Assembly: GCA_021811745.1 (NCBI GenBank)
Contig: JAJZNH010000803.1
Coordinates: forward strand, 1 to 7,180
Direction: 5' to 3'
DNA: 7,180 nt
From: Acidobacteriota bacterium
GTDB lineage: Bacteria; Acidobacteriota; Terriglobia; Terriglobales; Acidobacteriaceae
Shown: positions 1 to 7,047 of the stretch, in pieces
Numbering within the stretch: the first letter of the stretch is position 1
How the letters are laid out: each line of letters starts with the position of its first letter
Notes under the pieces: generated by a model
What the model was told of the DNA's origin: nothing
The model's input: only the letters and a program-made list of their open reading frames with translations
Database searches by the model: none
Program-made: the position numbers and the translations under genes

Positions 1-160
1 TGTCATACGGCACGACGGCGATGGCGACCTGCTCCTTCTCGTGAATTTCAACGGCGGGATAGGATGTAGCAGGCTGCGCGGGCGTCAGGGCAGGGCGTTT
101 GGCCATGGCTGCCAGCGGGAGCCAGAGCAGCAGTACGGAGATCGTACGGAGAACTTTCAT
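1..160 (-). CDS. Exported protein of unknown function, N-terminal part only
   Basis: The reading frame opens with ATG at 158-160 and stays open for 53 codons to the window edge, so the C-terminus is missing. The first 20 residues form a classic signal peptide: Lys2 and Arg5 give the positive N-region, a hydrophobic core follows (ISVLLLWLPLA), and AMA|K is a plausible signal peptidase I site after residue 20. No lipobox cysteine is seen. A Pro/Ala/Thr-rich linker follows (about residues 22-36), and then a more structured-looking stretch, AVEIHEKEQVAIAVVPYD, runs to the edge. I do not recognise the family. The gene is divergent from kdtA with 56 bases between the start codons, so the two may share a control region. 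No strong Shine-Dalgarno sequence precedes the start. The signal peptide supports a real gene; the product's role cannot be inferred. Confidence 0.65.
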   Translation of the reverse strand, partial: MKVLRTISVLLLWLPLAAMAKRPALTPAQPATSYPAVEIHEKEQVAIAVVPYD

Positions 161-168
161 CGCGCTCG

Positions 169-186
169 ACTGTATCATTTTACAGT
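169..186. promoter_or_regulatory. Inverted repeat in the divergent intergenic region
   Basis: A perfect 6-base inverted repeat, ACTGTA-TCATTT-TACAGT, sits in the 56-base gap between the divergent signal-peptide gene and kdtA. This AT-rich stretch also holds the only candidate -10-like hexamers in the gap (TATCAT on plus, TAAAAT on minus), so it could be an operator overlapping one or both promoters. This is inference from position and symmetry. No regulator is identified, and a 6-base arm can occur by chance. Confidence 0.35.
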
Positions 187-216
187 TAGACCACGAAAAG
201 GCAGATTCCGTTACGC

Positions 217-1542
217 ATGATCCTGTTTTTCTACAATATGGCCTTGATTGCCGGCCTTGTGATCAGCGCTCCATGGTGGTTGTGGAGGATGGCTACGACG
301 CACAAGTACCGCGAAGGCATGGGCGAGCGCCTGGGCTTCACGCGCCAGGCAGCGGACCGTCTGGCGAAGCGTGGGCGCGCACTCGTATGGGTTCATGCTG
401 TTTCAGTGGGCGAGGTGCTTGCTGTCACCCGGCTGGTTAAGGAACTCGACGCTGCGCTGCCGGATTTCTTCGTGGCAATCTCCACTACGACTCGCACCGG
501 CCAGCAGCTTGCCCGCGAACGCTTCGGCGCGGATCGCGTCTTCTATTGCCCGCTCGATCTGCCTTGGGCGACCAGAGCCTGGCTCCATGCAATGCAGCCG
601 CGTTTGCTGGTTCTAGCGGAGACGGAGTTCTGGCCTAATCTGCTGAACGGCTGTTTTCGCCGCGAGATTCCGGTGGCGGTGGTGAACGCCCGCATCTCCG
701 ACCGCTCCTGGCCGCGCTACCGAAGGCTGCGCTGGCTGTGGAAGCCTATCCTGCGGCGGCTCAGCCGCGTTCTGGCGCAGAGCGAGACAGACGGCAGGCG
801 GCTCCGCGCCCTGGGTTGTGTGCCCGAGTGTGTTTCCGTCGCCGGCAATCTCAAATTCGACGTACGCGCCGCCGGCGAATCCGCCGCTACCCGATTGTTG
901 AAGGCTGCGGCCGGCGGACGGCGGCTTGCCGTGGCCGGCAGCACCCTGGAGGGTGAAGAAGCGGAGCTGCTCGAAGCGTGGCCGCTGTTGCTGGCCGCCG
1001 AGCCAGAACTGGCCATGGTGCTGGCTCCGCGCCATCCCGAGCGCTTTGGCGCAGTGGCGGCTTTGCTGGAGAGAGCAGGCGTTTCGTGGAGCAGGCGATC
1101 GAACTGGAAGGAGCAAGCGCCGGCAGCGCTTCGGCCTGGTGAAATTGTGCTGCTCGATACGATTGGCGAACTGGCCTCGGTTTACTCGCTGGCCGAGGTT
1201 GCCTTTGTGGGTGGCAGCCTGGTTCCCGCGGGCGGACACAATCCGCTGGAGCCGGCGCAGTTCGGTGTGCCTATCGTGATGGGGCCGCACTATGTGAACT
1301 TCCGCGCAATTACGGAAGACCTTCGCGAGCACCGCGCCCTGCGCATTGCCGGGAAAGAGGAACTGGCCGCCACATTGATTGAACTGCTCCAGAATCCGAA
1401 AGAGGCTGCCGCTATGGGTGAGCGGGCGCGGCAGGTCTTTGCCCAGCAGGCGGGGGCGACGGATCGCTGCGTGCAGGCTTTGCGCGCATTGCTTTCAGCG
1501 CCAGTTCGTCCCGCATCTGCCGCACAGGAGCGCACGGCATGA
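217..1542 (+). CDS. kdtA: 3-deoxy-D-manno-octulosonic acid (Kdo) transferase
   Basis: Also called waaA; glycosyltransferase family 30. It transfers Kdo from CMP-Kdo to the lipid A precursor at the cytoplasmic face of the inner membrane. The 441 residues are close to the usual 420-440. Residues 3-23 form a single hydrophobic N-terminal anchor typical of the family. The HAVSVGEV motif at 60-67 contains the conserved glutamate (E66), which matches the general base identified in Aquifex WaaA. AETEFWPN is at 134-141 and NLKFD at 211-215. The C-terminal GT-B nucleotide-sugar-binding block GGSLVPAGGHNPLEP is at 332-346, followed by FGVPIVMGPH. The start at 217 gives the expected anchor right at the N-terminus, but its ribosome binding site is weak (AAAGG about 14 bases upstream). 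The gene overlaps lpxK by 4 bases (ATGA), so the two are probably one operon and translationally coupled. Whether it adds one, two or more Kdo units cannot be told from sequence. Confidence 0.96.
   Translation: MILFFYNMALIAGLVISAPWWLWRMATTHKYREGMGERLGFTRQAADRLAKRGRALVWVHAVSVGEVLAVTRLVKELDAALPDFFVAISTTTRTGQQLARERFGADRVFYCPLDLPWATRAWLHAMQPRLLVLAETEFWPNLLNGCFRREIPVAVVNARISDRSWPRYRRLRWLWKPILRRLSRVLAQSETDGRRLRALGCVPECVSVAGNLKFDVRAAGESAATRLLKAAAGGRRLAVAGSTLEGEEAELLEAWPLLLAAEPELAMVLAPRHPERFGAVAALLERAGVSWSRRSNWKEQAPAALRPGEIVLLDTIGELASVYSLAEVAFVGGSLVPAGGHNPLEPAQFGVPIVMGPHYVNFRAITEDLREHRALRIAGKEELAATLIELLQNPKEAAAMGERARQVFAQQAGATDRCVQALRALLSAPVRPASAAQERTA
1526..1530 (+). promoter_or_regulatory. Shine-Dalgarno of lpxK inside the kdtA 3' end
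   Basis: AGGAG lies 8 bases before the lpxK ATG at 1539 and within the last codons of kdtA. It fixes the lpxK start at the ATGA overlap and favours coupled translation of the two genes. Confidence 0.7.
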
Positions 1543-2534
1543 AGCCGCCATTTTCCGCGCGCCGTCTGCTGCTGCCGCTTGTGCCGGTTTACCGGCTGGT
1601 GTTGGAGATCCGCGAGCGGCGCCTTCGCTCCGGGCAGGAGCCGGTGCGGAAGCTGCGCTGGCCGGTCATCAGCATCGGCAACCTTTCGGCTGGCGGCGCA
1701 GGCAAAACGCCGCTTGTCATCACGCTGGCGCAGGCGCTCGTCCGGCGCGGTCTGTATGTGGATGTGTTGTCGCGCGGCTACGGCCGCCATAGCCGTCATC
1801 CAGCCCGTGTCGATCCTGAGGGAACGGCCGAGGAATTCGGCGATGAGCCGCTGCTGATTGCACGCGAGGCAAAAGTGCCTGTTTATGTGGCGGCGCAGCG
1901 CTACGAGGCGGGGCTGCTGGTCGAGACTGGCCGCAAGTTAGATTTATCTCATGGCCTGCATCTGCTGGACGACGGATTTCAGCATCGCCAGCTTCACCGC
2001 GACGTGAATATTCTGCTGCTCAGCCGCGAAGACTGTGAGGATCGCCTGCTTCCCGCTGGCAACATGCGCGAGCCGCTTTCGGCGCTGCGCCGCGCCACCA
2101 TCGTCGCCATTCCCGCCGGCGACGATGCGCAAAGGGTTGAGGCCGGTCTGCGCGCGAATGGCTGGCAGGGGCCGGTCTGGCGCCTGCTCCGCCGCATGGA
2201 TGTCCCTCCTGTTGCTGGGCCCGTGGCCGCCTTTTGCGGCATCGCGCGCCCGGCGCAGTTCTTCGAAGGGCTGGAAGCTGCCGGCCTGCGCCTCGCTGCC
2301 CGCATCGCCTTTCCAGACCATCACCGCTACACCGCGCGCGAGATCCGTCGCATCCAGACTGTCGCCCGCAACGCAGGCGCTGCCGCAATCATCACTACGG
2401 AAAAAGACGGCGTGCGGCTCGGCAGGCTCTCCGCCGCGTTTCCAGACCCCCTGCCGCTCAAAACCGCTCACCTGCGCGTTGAGATCGAGGACGAAGAGGT
2501 TGCGCTGGACTTTATCGAATCGAAGGTCTGTTAG
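1539..2534 (+). CDS. lpxK: Tetraacyldisaccharide 4'-kinase (lipid A 4'-kinase)
   Basis: It phosphorylates the 4'-hydroxyl of tetraacyldisaccharide-1-phosphate with ATP to make lipid IVA, the acceptor for Kdo transferase, at the inner membrane. The 331 residues match the family length. The N-terminal segment around 8-23 is hydrophobic/amphipathic, as expected for membrane association. The LpxK-type P-loop GNLSAGGAGKTP is at 47-58 (K56, T57). GDEP is at 101-104, and DDGFQH at 144-149 supplies the conserved acidic pair D144/D145. LLPAGNMREPLSALRRA spans 170-186. FCGIARPAQFF is at 232-242, FPDHHRYT at 258-265 holds the conserved histidine pair, and TTEKD is at 286-290. All signature motifs are intact, so the enzyme should be active. 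It is the second gene after kdtA, in the reverse of the biochemical order. The operon appears to end here, since the next gene is convergent. Methionine replaces the more usual leucine in the PAGxLREP motif, a conservative change. Confidence 0.97.
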   Translation: MKPPFSARRLLLPLVPVYRLVLEIRERRLRSGQEPVRKLRWPVISIGNLSAGGAGKTPLVITLAQALVRRGLYVDVLSRGYGRHSRHPARVDPEGTAEEFGDEPLLIAREAKVPVYVAAQRYEAGLLVETGRKLDLSHGLHLLDDGFQHRQLHRDVNILLLSREDCEDRLLPAGNMREPLSALRRATIVAIPAGDDAQRVEAGLRANGWQGPVWRLLRRMDVPPVAGPVAAFCGIARPAQFFEGLEAAGLRLAARIAFPDHHRYTAREIRRIQTVARNAGAAAIITTEKDGVRLGRLSAAFPDPLPLKTAHLRVEIEDEEVALDFIESKVC

Positions 2535-2569
2535 TGCAGACCGCCAGAAATGCGAGAGATTATTCTGCG

Positions 2570-2716
2570 AACTGAGGAAGGTTCCGCATGGCATCAACCA
2601 GCAGGGTCAAAGAGGCTGCGGGAAAGTTCCGATTTTGAGTTGAATTTCCAGAAAACATCCTTCGGAGTCATGTCGATTTTGCAAAACTTACGGCACGACT
2701 GAAGTCATGCCCTAAA
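2570..2716. repeat. Candidate dispersed palindromic intergenic repeat
   Basis: This part of the gap between convergent genes has no convincing ORF and is less GC-rich than the flanking genes. It ends in a clear hairpin (2692-2711) and contains a second, decayed hairpin core TCC-TTC-GGA within 2658-2666. The text around the hairpin (cgatttt-gcaaaactta-cggcacgac, then gtcatgccct) resembles palindromic intergenic repeats that I recall from Acidobacteriota genomes. That resemblance is from memory, the boundaries are approximate, and only one copy is visible here. Confidence 0.35.
2692..2711. repeat. 8-bp stem, 4-base loop palindrome
   Basis: GGCACGAC-TGAA-GTCATGCC forms an 8-pair stem with one imperfect position. 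Read on the minus strand, GGCATGAC-TTCA-GTCGTGCC, that position becomes a permitted G:U pair, so the structure is more stable in RNA from the convergent minus-strand operon. Beyond one mismatch, TTA/TAA flanks extend the symmetry. No T-run follows on either strand, so it is not a canonical intrinsic terminator, although it could protect mRNA 3' ends as REP-like elements do. Confidence 0.6.
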
Positions 2717-2801
2717 GAGAATTCACGTTCCGATCACGCTGCCCTTGACCTGATCTGTACTTCGAATCCGGGGTTTTCAAGTGGCTGAGGAGGCGCAGGG
2801 C

Positions 2802-2823
2802 TTGTTTGTCTAAAGATAAACAA
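2802..2823. terminator. Hairpin in convergent gap, possible weak bidirectional terminator
   Basis: TTGTTTGTC-TAAA-GATAAACAA forms a 9-pair stem (one G:U) with a 4-base loop. It is enclosed by complementary arms GAGGAGG (2787-2793) and CCTCCTC (2843-2849). It lies between the convergent 3' ends of lpxK and the minus-strand dehydratase operon, where a shared terminator would be expected. The inner stem is AT-rich and has no following T-tract, so a terminator role is only inferred from position. Confidence 0.35.
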
Positions 2824-2888
2824 CGTTCCGCTGTTACCAGGCCCTCCTCGTATCGAGTTCTTCCGCAACCTCTAGAGCCTGCGCAGCG

Positions 2889-4049
2889 CTAAACGTAGAA
2901 TCCAGGCCGCCGCCTGGTCACGCCGGGATGCTTCTCAAGCTCTGCTTCATCCAGGTCGAAGCCCAGCCCCGGCTCATCGCTCAACTCGACAAAGCCATTC
3001 CGGATCGGCAGCGGCCTGCCCAGCACGGTCTCGCGCCAGGGCACATCCATCACCATGAACTCCTGCAGGAAGAAATTTGGCACCGCGGCCATTACGTGGG
3101 CCGATGCAATGGTGCAGATGGGACCGTTGGGATTGTGTGGCGCAATCGGCACGTTGTACGCCTCGCACATCGAGGCGATCTTCCGCATTTCGCTGATGCC
3201 TCCACAGCGAACCACGTCGGGCATAAGAATATCCGCGGCGTGCTTCTCGAGCACCGGGCGCGCCATGAAGCGCGAGTGCAACCGCTCGCCCACGCAGACG
3301 GGCAGGGGAATCTTCCTGCGGATGTCCGCGATCTCGTCCGGGAACTCCGGACCCACAGGTTCCTCGTACCACATGCAGTTGATGCCGGCGGCGGCGATGC
3401 GCTGCGCCATCTCCACGGCCGTGGGCGCATTCAGCATGGCGTGCGTTTCCACGGCGATGGGGAAGTCGCGGCCTGCGCCGTTCTGCACCGCGACCAGCCG
3501 CTCCAGCGCCAGTTGCTTCTGCTCTTCGGTGAGGCCCAGGTTTGAGGCGAGGTGCTCACCATACCAGTAGTTGGTGTGCGCAAAGGGATCGAACTTGCAG
3601 GCGGCGAAACCCTGCTTCCTGACCGCTTCGGCCTGTCGCGCGTAGTCCTGCGGCGTGCCGGTGCCGCCCAGGAACCAGTAGTTGGCATAGAGCTTGATCT
3701 GCTTGCGATAGGCGCCGCCCAGCAGTTCATAGATCGGCATCCCGGCACGCTTGCCGGCAATATCCCACAGCGCAATATCCACGGCGCTGATCGCGCTCAT
3801 CACCGGACCGGCCTGCCCCAGCCAGTTGAAGTCCCGGTACATCTTGGTCCACAGGTAGTCGATGCGCGTGGGATCTTCGCCGATCAGCGTTTCACCCGCG
3901 TGCTTGCAGGCCTCCAGCACCATCGGGCTGCCCGGCCAGTTCGAGCCTTCGCCGATGCCGGTCAATCCTTCATCGGTGTAAATCTTGATCAGCGTCCAGT
4001 TGTACTTGATTCCTTCGACCAGCCATGCCTTCACTTGTGTAATTCGCAT
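2889..4049 (-). CDS. Mandelate racemase/enolase-superfamily sugar-acid dehydratase
   Basis: The protein has 386 residues and probably dehydrates an acid sugar (aldonate or aldarate) in the cytoplasm, using Mg2+. The N-terminal capping domain (about 1-120) carries TDEGLTGIGE and SAVDIALWDIAGK; a TIM barrel follows. Expected active-site groups are visible: K152 and D154 in KFDP, E201 and H203 in VETH, E229/E230 in YEEP, E255 in GER, D278, H305 in APHNPNGP and E330. The layout resembles galactonate dehydratase DgoD, where D-x-H stands in place of E-x-H, and the gluconate/galactonate dehydratase of Sulfolobus, which also has KFDPF. An in-frame start at 4112 would overlap garD by 52 bases and add an unrelated N-terminus. 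I prefer the ATG at 4049, with AGGA 9 bases upstream and an immediate MRITQVKAW family start. It is third in the operon, 11 bases after garD. Its substrate is unresolved: a galactonate, gluconate, glucarate or galactarate isomer are all possible. Confidence 0.9.
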   Translation of the reverse strand: MRITQVKAWLVEGIKYNWTLIKIYTDEGLTGIGEGSNWPGSPMVLEACKHAGETLIGEDPTRIDYLWTKMYRDFNWLGQAGPVMSAISAVDIALWDIAGKRAGMPIYELLGGAYRKQIKLYANYWFLGGTGTPQDYARQAEAVRKQGFAACKFDPFAHTNYWYGEHLASNLGLTEEQKQLALERLVAVQNGAGRDFPIAVETHAMLNAPTAVEMAQRIAAAGINCMWYEEPVGPEFPDEIADIRRKIPLPVCVGERLHSRFMARPVLEKHAADILMPDVVRCGGISEMRKIASMCEAYNVPIAPHNPNGPICTIASAHVMAAVPNFFLQEFMVMDVPWRETVLGRPLPIRNGFVELSDEPGLGFDLDEAELEKHPGVTRRRPGFYV

Positions 4050-4058
4050 AACAAGCCA

Positions 4059-4062
4059 TCCT
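4059..4062 (-). promoter_or_regulatory. Shine-Dalgarno of the third operon gene overlapping the garD stop
   Basis: On the minus strand AGGA overlaps the garD TAG stop (4061-4063) and stands 9 bases before the ATG at 4049. This decides the start against the longer ORF from 4112 and suggests coupled translation. Confidence 0.6.
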
Positions 4063-5626
4063 AAGTGACCGGGCCGGGATTGAAAAGGGCGAGATCGTTG
4101 TGCAATCCCCAATGCTCGGCCCAGGTTCGCTTGCGGCCGCCGGCCACGTCGAGAATCATGCGGAAGATTTCCCAGCCAACCTCTTCGACCGTCGTCTCCG
4201 CGGTTGCGATTCTGCCCGCGTCGATGTCGATCAAATCGCGCCAGCGCTCCGCCAGACCGCTGTTTGACGCTATTTTGATCACTGGCGCCATAGCAAGGCC
4301 GTAAGGCGTGCCGCGCCCGGTTGTGAAGACGTGCATATTCATCCCGGCCGCCAACTGCAGGGTGCCGCAGATGAAGTCGCTGGCCGGCGTAGCCGCAAAG
4401 ACGAGTCCCTTCTGTGTGATGCGCTCTCCGGGGCCCACTACGCCCATCAGCGCGGTGCTGCCTGCCTTGGCCACCGAACCCATGGCCTTCTCAACAATGT
4501 TCGCCAGCCCGCCCAGCTTGTTGCCCGGGGTCGGATTCGCACCGCGGTCTGCGCCACCTTTGCGCAGGTACTCGTCGTACCAGGCCATTTCGCGCAGAAA
4601 ATCCCTGGCCACCTCCGGCGTGGCGGCCCGCGCACTGATCAGATGCGCGGCATCGCGCACCTCTGTCACCTCAGAGAACATCACCGTCGCGCCGGCACGC
4701 ACCAGCAGGTCAGCCGCAAATCCCACGGCGGGGTTCGCCGTCACGCCGGAGAGCGCATCGGAGCCGCCGCATTGTAGCCCCACCACAAGATCCGACGCCG
4801 GACAGGAGACGCGCCGGCGCTCGTTCAGCCGCTTCAACCGCGCCTCGGCCAGCGTCATGATGTGCGCTACCATTTCGCCAAAACCCTGCTGCGCATCCTG
4901 AAGAACCGCGACCGATGGCTCCTCTGTGAGCACGTTCAACGGCCCGTCGAGCAATTTTGCAGGCTGCAGCTTTTCGCATCCGAGGCTAACCACCAGCAGT
5001 TCGCCGCCGAAGTTAGGGTTCAGGCTCAGATTGTGGAGCGTGCGGATCGGCACCGCCGCGCCGGGCGCATCGATGGCCACGCCGCAGCCATAGTTGTGGG
5101 TGATGGCCACGACATCATCGACATGGGGATAGCGCGGCAGTAGTTCCGCCTTGATGCGGCGGACTGCATAGTCCACGGTGGGCGCTGTACATTGCACGGT
5201 GGTGCTGATGCCGAGGATGTTGCGGGTTCCTACTGAGCCGTCCGGATTGCGATAGCCCTCAAACGTAAAGCCGTCCAGCGCAGGTAGAGGCCTGGGCGTG
5301 GCCGTCGCCAGCGGGCACTCGGCCAGCGCCGGTGCCTGCGGCTGTGCCACAAGCCCTTCATGCACCCAACTGCCGCCCGCGATGGGCCGCTTCGCGAAGC
5401 CGATTACCGTGCCGTAGCGCAGAATGCTTTCGCCTTCCGCCAGATCGGCAAGCGCGACTTTATGCGCCTGGGGAACAGCTTCAATGAGGACCAGTCCGCA
5501 GGGAAAACGGCTGCCCACGGGCAACCCGCCCTGGTTCACGACGACAGCGACATTATCGCGCGGATCAACGCGGATATAGCGCGGCAGCGCAGCGGGTTTG
5601 TCGATTTGGCCGTGTTCCTTGCTCAT
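4061..5626 (-). CDS. garD: Galactarate dehydratase
   Basis: It dehydrates D-galactarate (mucate), giving 5-keto-4-deoxy-D-glucarate, in the cytoplasm; it belongs to the UxaA/GarD family, unrelated to the enolase superfamily. The 521 residues match the E. coli enzyme (523), and recognition is near full length from memory. The N-terminal SAF-type domain (about 15-95) carries VPQAHKVAL and [10 protein letters not shown] linker ends near 118. The main dehydratase domain starts with [18 protein letters not shown]. Conserved blocks include HNYGCGVAI (177-185), [13 protein letters not shown] (197-209), LGCEKLQP (215-222), [16 protein letters not shown] (285-300), [27 protein letters not shown] (364-381), AATPASDF and [10 protein letters not shown] (434-443). 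It ends in the GarD-like FNPGPVT. The start lies 2 bases after the gudD stop with only a weak Shine-Dalgarno, so coupling is likely. UxaA (altronate dehydratase) is the main alternative, but the C-terminal blocks and the GudD neighbour favour GarD. Confidence 0.93.
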   Translation of the reverse strand: MSKEHGQIDKPAALPRYIRVDPRDNVAVVVNQGGLPVGSRFPCGLVLIEAVPQAHKVALADLAEGESILRYGTVIGFAKRPIAGGSWVHEGLVAQPQAPALAECPLATATPRPLPALDGFTFEGYRNPDGSVGTRNILGISTTVQCTAPTVDYAVRRIKAELLPRYPHVDDVVAITHNYGCGVAIDAPGAAVPIRTLHNLSLNPNFGGELLVVSLGCEKLQPAKLLDGPLNVLTEEPSVAVLQDAQQGFGEMVAHIMTLAEARLKRLNERRRVSCPASDLVVGLQCGGSDALSGVTANPAVGFAADLLVRAGATVMFSEVTEVRDAAHLISARAATPEVARDFLREMAWYDEYLRKGGADRGANPTPGNKLGGLANIVEKAMGSVAKAGSTALMGVVGPGERITQKGLVFAATPASDFICGTLQLAAGMNMHVFTTGRGTPYGLAMAPVIKIASNSGLAERWRDLIDIDAGRIATAETTVEEVGWEIFRMILDVAGGRKRTWAEHWGLHNDLALFNPGPVT

Positions 5627-5628
5627 GA

Positions 5629-6981
5629 TTACCGCACCATGCAGGGGCGTTTCGGATCGAACTTCCAGCCGGGAATCAGCGACTGCATGGCGGCAGCGTC
5701 ATCACGCGCGCCCAGATTCATTCTCCCGTAAAGCGCGTGCGCCCGCTCAATGGCGTCCATGTCGAGTTCGACTCCCAGTCCGCCGCGTTCCGGGACGGTC
5801 AGCATGCCGTCTTTAATCGGAAAGGGATTTATGGTCAGGTGCTCCCCATCCTGCCAGATCCAGTGCGTGTCGATGGCCGTGATTGTGCCGGGCGCGGCCG
5901 CGGCCACATGCGTCACCATGGCCAGCGAGATGTCGAAGTGGTTGTTGGAGTGCGAGCCCCAGGTGAGCCCGTTGTCGCGGCAGGTCTGCGCCACGCGCAC
6001 CGATCCCTGCATTGTCCAGAAGTGCGGGTCGGCCAGCGGAATGTCCACCGCATTCAGGCGGATCGCATGCCGCAACTGGCGCCAGTCCGTAGCGATCATG
6101 TTCGTAGCGGTGGGCAGATTTGTGGCCTGGCGAAACTCCGCCATAATCTCGCGGCCTGAGAAGCCCTGCTCGGCGCCGCATGGATCTTCCGCGTAAGCGA
6201 GCACATCCTGCTTGCCTTTGCACAATGCGATGGCCTCTTCGAGCGACCACGCTCCGTTTGGATCGAGCGTAATGCGTGCCTCAGGAAAGCGGCAATGCAG
6301 TGCTTCCACGGCCTTCATTTCCTCAGTGCCGTCAAGCACGCCGCCCTTCAGCTTGAAGTCGTTGAAGCCATACTGCGCGTGGGCGGCCTCGGCAAGTCGC
6401 ACAATTGCCTCGGGCGTGAGCGCCTCTTCATCGCGCAGGCGAAACCAGCCCGCGGCCGATTCGCTCGCGCACCGGTAAATGATGCCGGCTTTGCGGCTGT
6501 CGCCCACGAAGAACAGATAGCCAAGCACCGGCACGGTTGCGCGTTGCTGGCCTTCACCCAGCAGCGCCGCAACGGGGAGTCCAAGAAACTGTCCGAGCAG
6601 GTCGAGCAGCGCGGACTCGATCGCAGTGACGGCATGGATGGCGACGCGCAGATCGAAGGTCTGCAGACCGCGCCCCCCTGCATCGCGATCGGCAAAGCGC
6701 TGCCGCACGGCGTTCAGAATGGCGTTATAGGAAGCAGTTTCGCGCCCGATCACCAGCGGCTTTGCTTCTTCCAGAACCCGCCGAATCTTTTCTCCGCCTG
6801 GAACTTCGCCCACGCCGGTGTTTCCCTCATCGTCTGTCAGGATGACGAGGTTGCGCGTAAAGTATGGCGCATGCGCGCCGCTCAGGTTGAGCAGCATGCT
6901 GTCGTGGCCTGCCACAGGCACCACGCGCATGGCGGCAACCCGCGGCGATCTGCCGCCCGCATTCAAGCCTGCACTGCTCAT
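5629..6981 (-). CDS. gudD: Glucarate dehydratase
   Basis: It dehydrates D-glucarate (and epimerises/dehydrates L-idarate) to 5-keto-4-deoxy-D-glucarate; cytoplasmic, Mg2+-dependent, enolase superfamily. The 450 residues match E. coli GudD (446) over almost the whole length. Family landmarks are [19 protein letters not shown] (21-39), [10 protein letters not shown] (58-67) and [17 protein letters not shown] (96-112). The FKLKGG lysines are K210 and K212, and LDPNGAW holds D240. [15 protein letters not shown] (264-278) has acidic residues E265/E271. NMIATDW holds N294, LADPHFW holds D318, and [10 protein letters not shown] holds H344, matching the His/Asp base pair of the family. It ends in RPCMVR like the E. 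coli enzyme. All catalytic positions are present. The ATG at 6981 has a modest GAGGG about 10-11 bases upstream and aligns with the usual N-terminus; Met18 is a less likely alternative. First main gene of the operon, 3 bases after a 20-codon ORF. Confidence 0.97.
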   Translation of the reverse strand: MSSAGLNAGGRSPRVAAMRVVPVAGHDSMLLNLSGAHAPYFTRNLVILTDDEGNTGVGEVPGGEKIRRVLEEAKPLVIGRETASYNAILNAVRQRFADRDAGGRGLQTFDLRVAIHAVTAIESALLDLLGQFLGLPVAALLGEGQQRATVPVLGYLFFVGDSRKAGIIYRCASESAAGWFRLRDEEALTPEAIVRLAEAAHAQYGFNDFKLKGGVLDGTEEMKAVEALHCRFPEARITLDPNGAWSLEEAIALCKGKQDVLAYAEDPCGAEQGFSGREIMAEFRQATNLPTATNMIATDWRQLRHAIRLNAVDIPLADPHFWTMQGSVRVAQTCRDNGLTWGSHSNNHFDISLAMVTHVAAAAPGTITAIDTHWIWQDGEHLTINPFPIKDGMLTVPERGGLGVELDMDAIERAHALYGRMNLGARDDAAAMQSLIPGWKFDPKRPCMVR

Positions 6982-6984
6982 TGC

Positions 6985-7047
6985 TTATCTGCCCTCATTG
7001 CTTCGCCGGTCATCATACCACCGCGCGGCATTGCCGGGGTCGTTCAT
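6985..7047 (-). CDS. Possible 20-codon leader ORF upstream of gudD
   Basis: An ATG at 7045-7047 opens a 20-codon frame ending in TAA at 6985-6987, leaving 3 bases before the gudD ATG. A good Shine-Dalgarno (AAAGGG, 7 bases before the ATG) precedes it, better than the one for gudD itself. The peptide begins MNDPGNAARWYDD and ends in GR; it is hydrophilic and Arg/Asn/Asp-rich, with no membrane segment and no run of one amino acid of the kind seen in attenuator leaders. An in-frame stop lies 11 codons upstream, so it is not the tail of a longer visible gene. It may be a coupling leader, a small protein, or chance. I cannot assign a function. Confidence 0.3.
   Translation of the reverse strand: MNDPGNAARWYDDRRSNEGR

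Noticed and set aside
133..151. Direct repeat GTACGGAG twice, 3 bases apart
   Set aside because: Short, and inside the signal-peptide coding region of the minus-strand gene, where it encodes part of the N-terminus; chance is sufficient.
613..1332. Long open frame antisense to kdtA (239 codons)
   Set aside because: It lies wholly inside a well-supported gene, its translation is Arg/Gln/His-rich with no recognisable motif, and such antisense frames are routine at this GC content.
1944..2597. Open frame antisense to the lpxK 3' half and running into the gap
   Set aside because: The composition is shadow-like, there is no family motif, and most of it overlaps conserved LpxK motifs on the other strand.
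2871..2888. Short palindromes CTCTAGAG and CTGCGCAG just past the third dehydratase
   Set aside because: Each is 8 bases without loop or T-tract; they do not form a convincing terminator and such sequences are frequent by chance.
2535..2888. Gene remnant or small gene in the convergent gap
   Set aside because: No frame with a ribosome binding site or recognisable protein fragment was seen on either strand; the structured repeats explain the region better.
4050..4112. N-terminal extension of the third dehydratase starting at 4112
   Set aside because: It would overlap the conserved C-terminus of garD by 52 bases and add residues unlike the family. The ATG at 4049 has a Shine-Dalgarno and a typical N-terminus.
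7008..7019. GGT-N6-ACC symmetry resembling a GntR/FadR-type operator
   Set aside because: The arms are only 3 bases, the spacing differs from the usual tight TGGT/ACCA operators, and it lies inside the candidate leader ORF.
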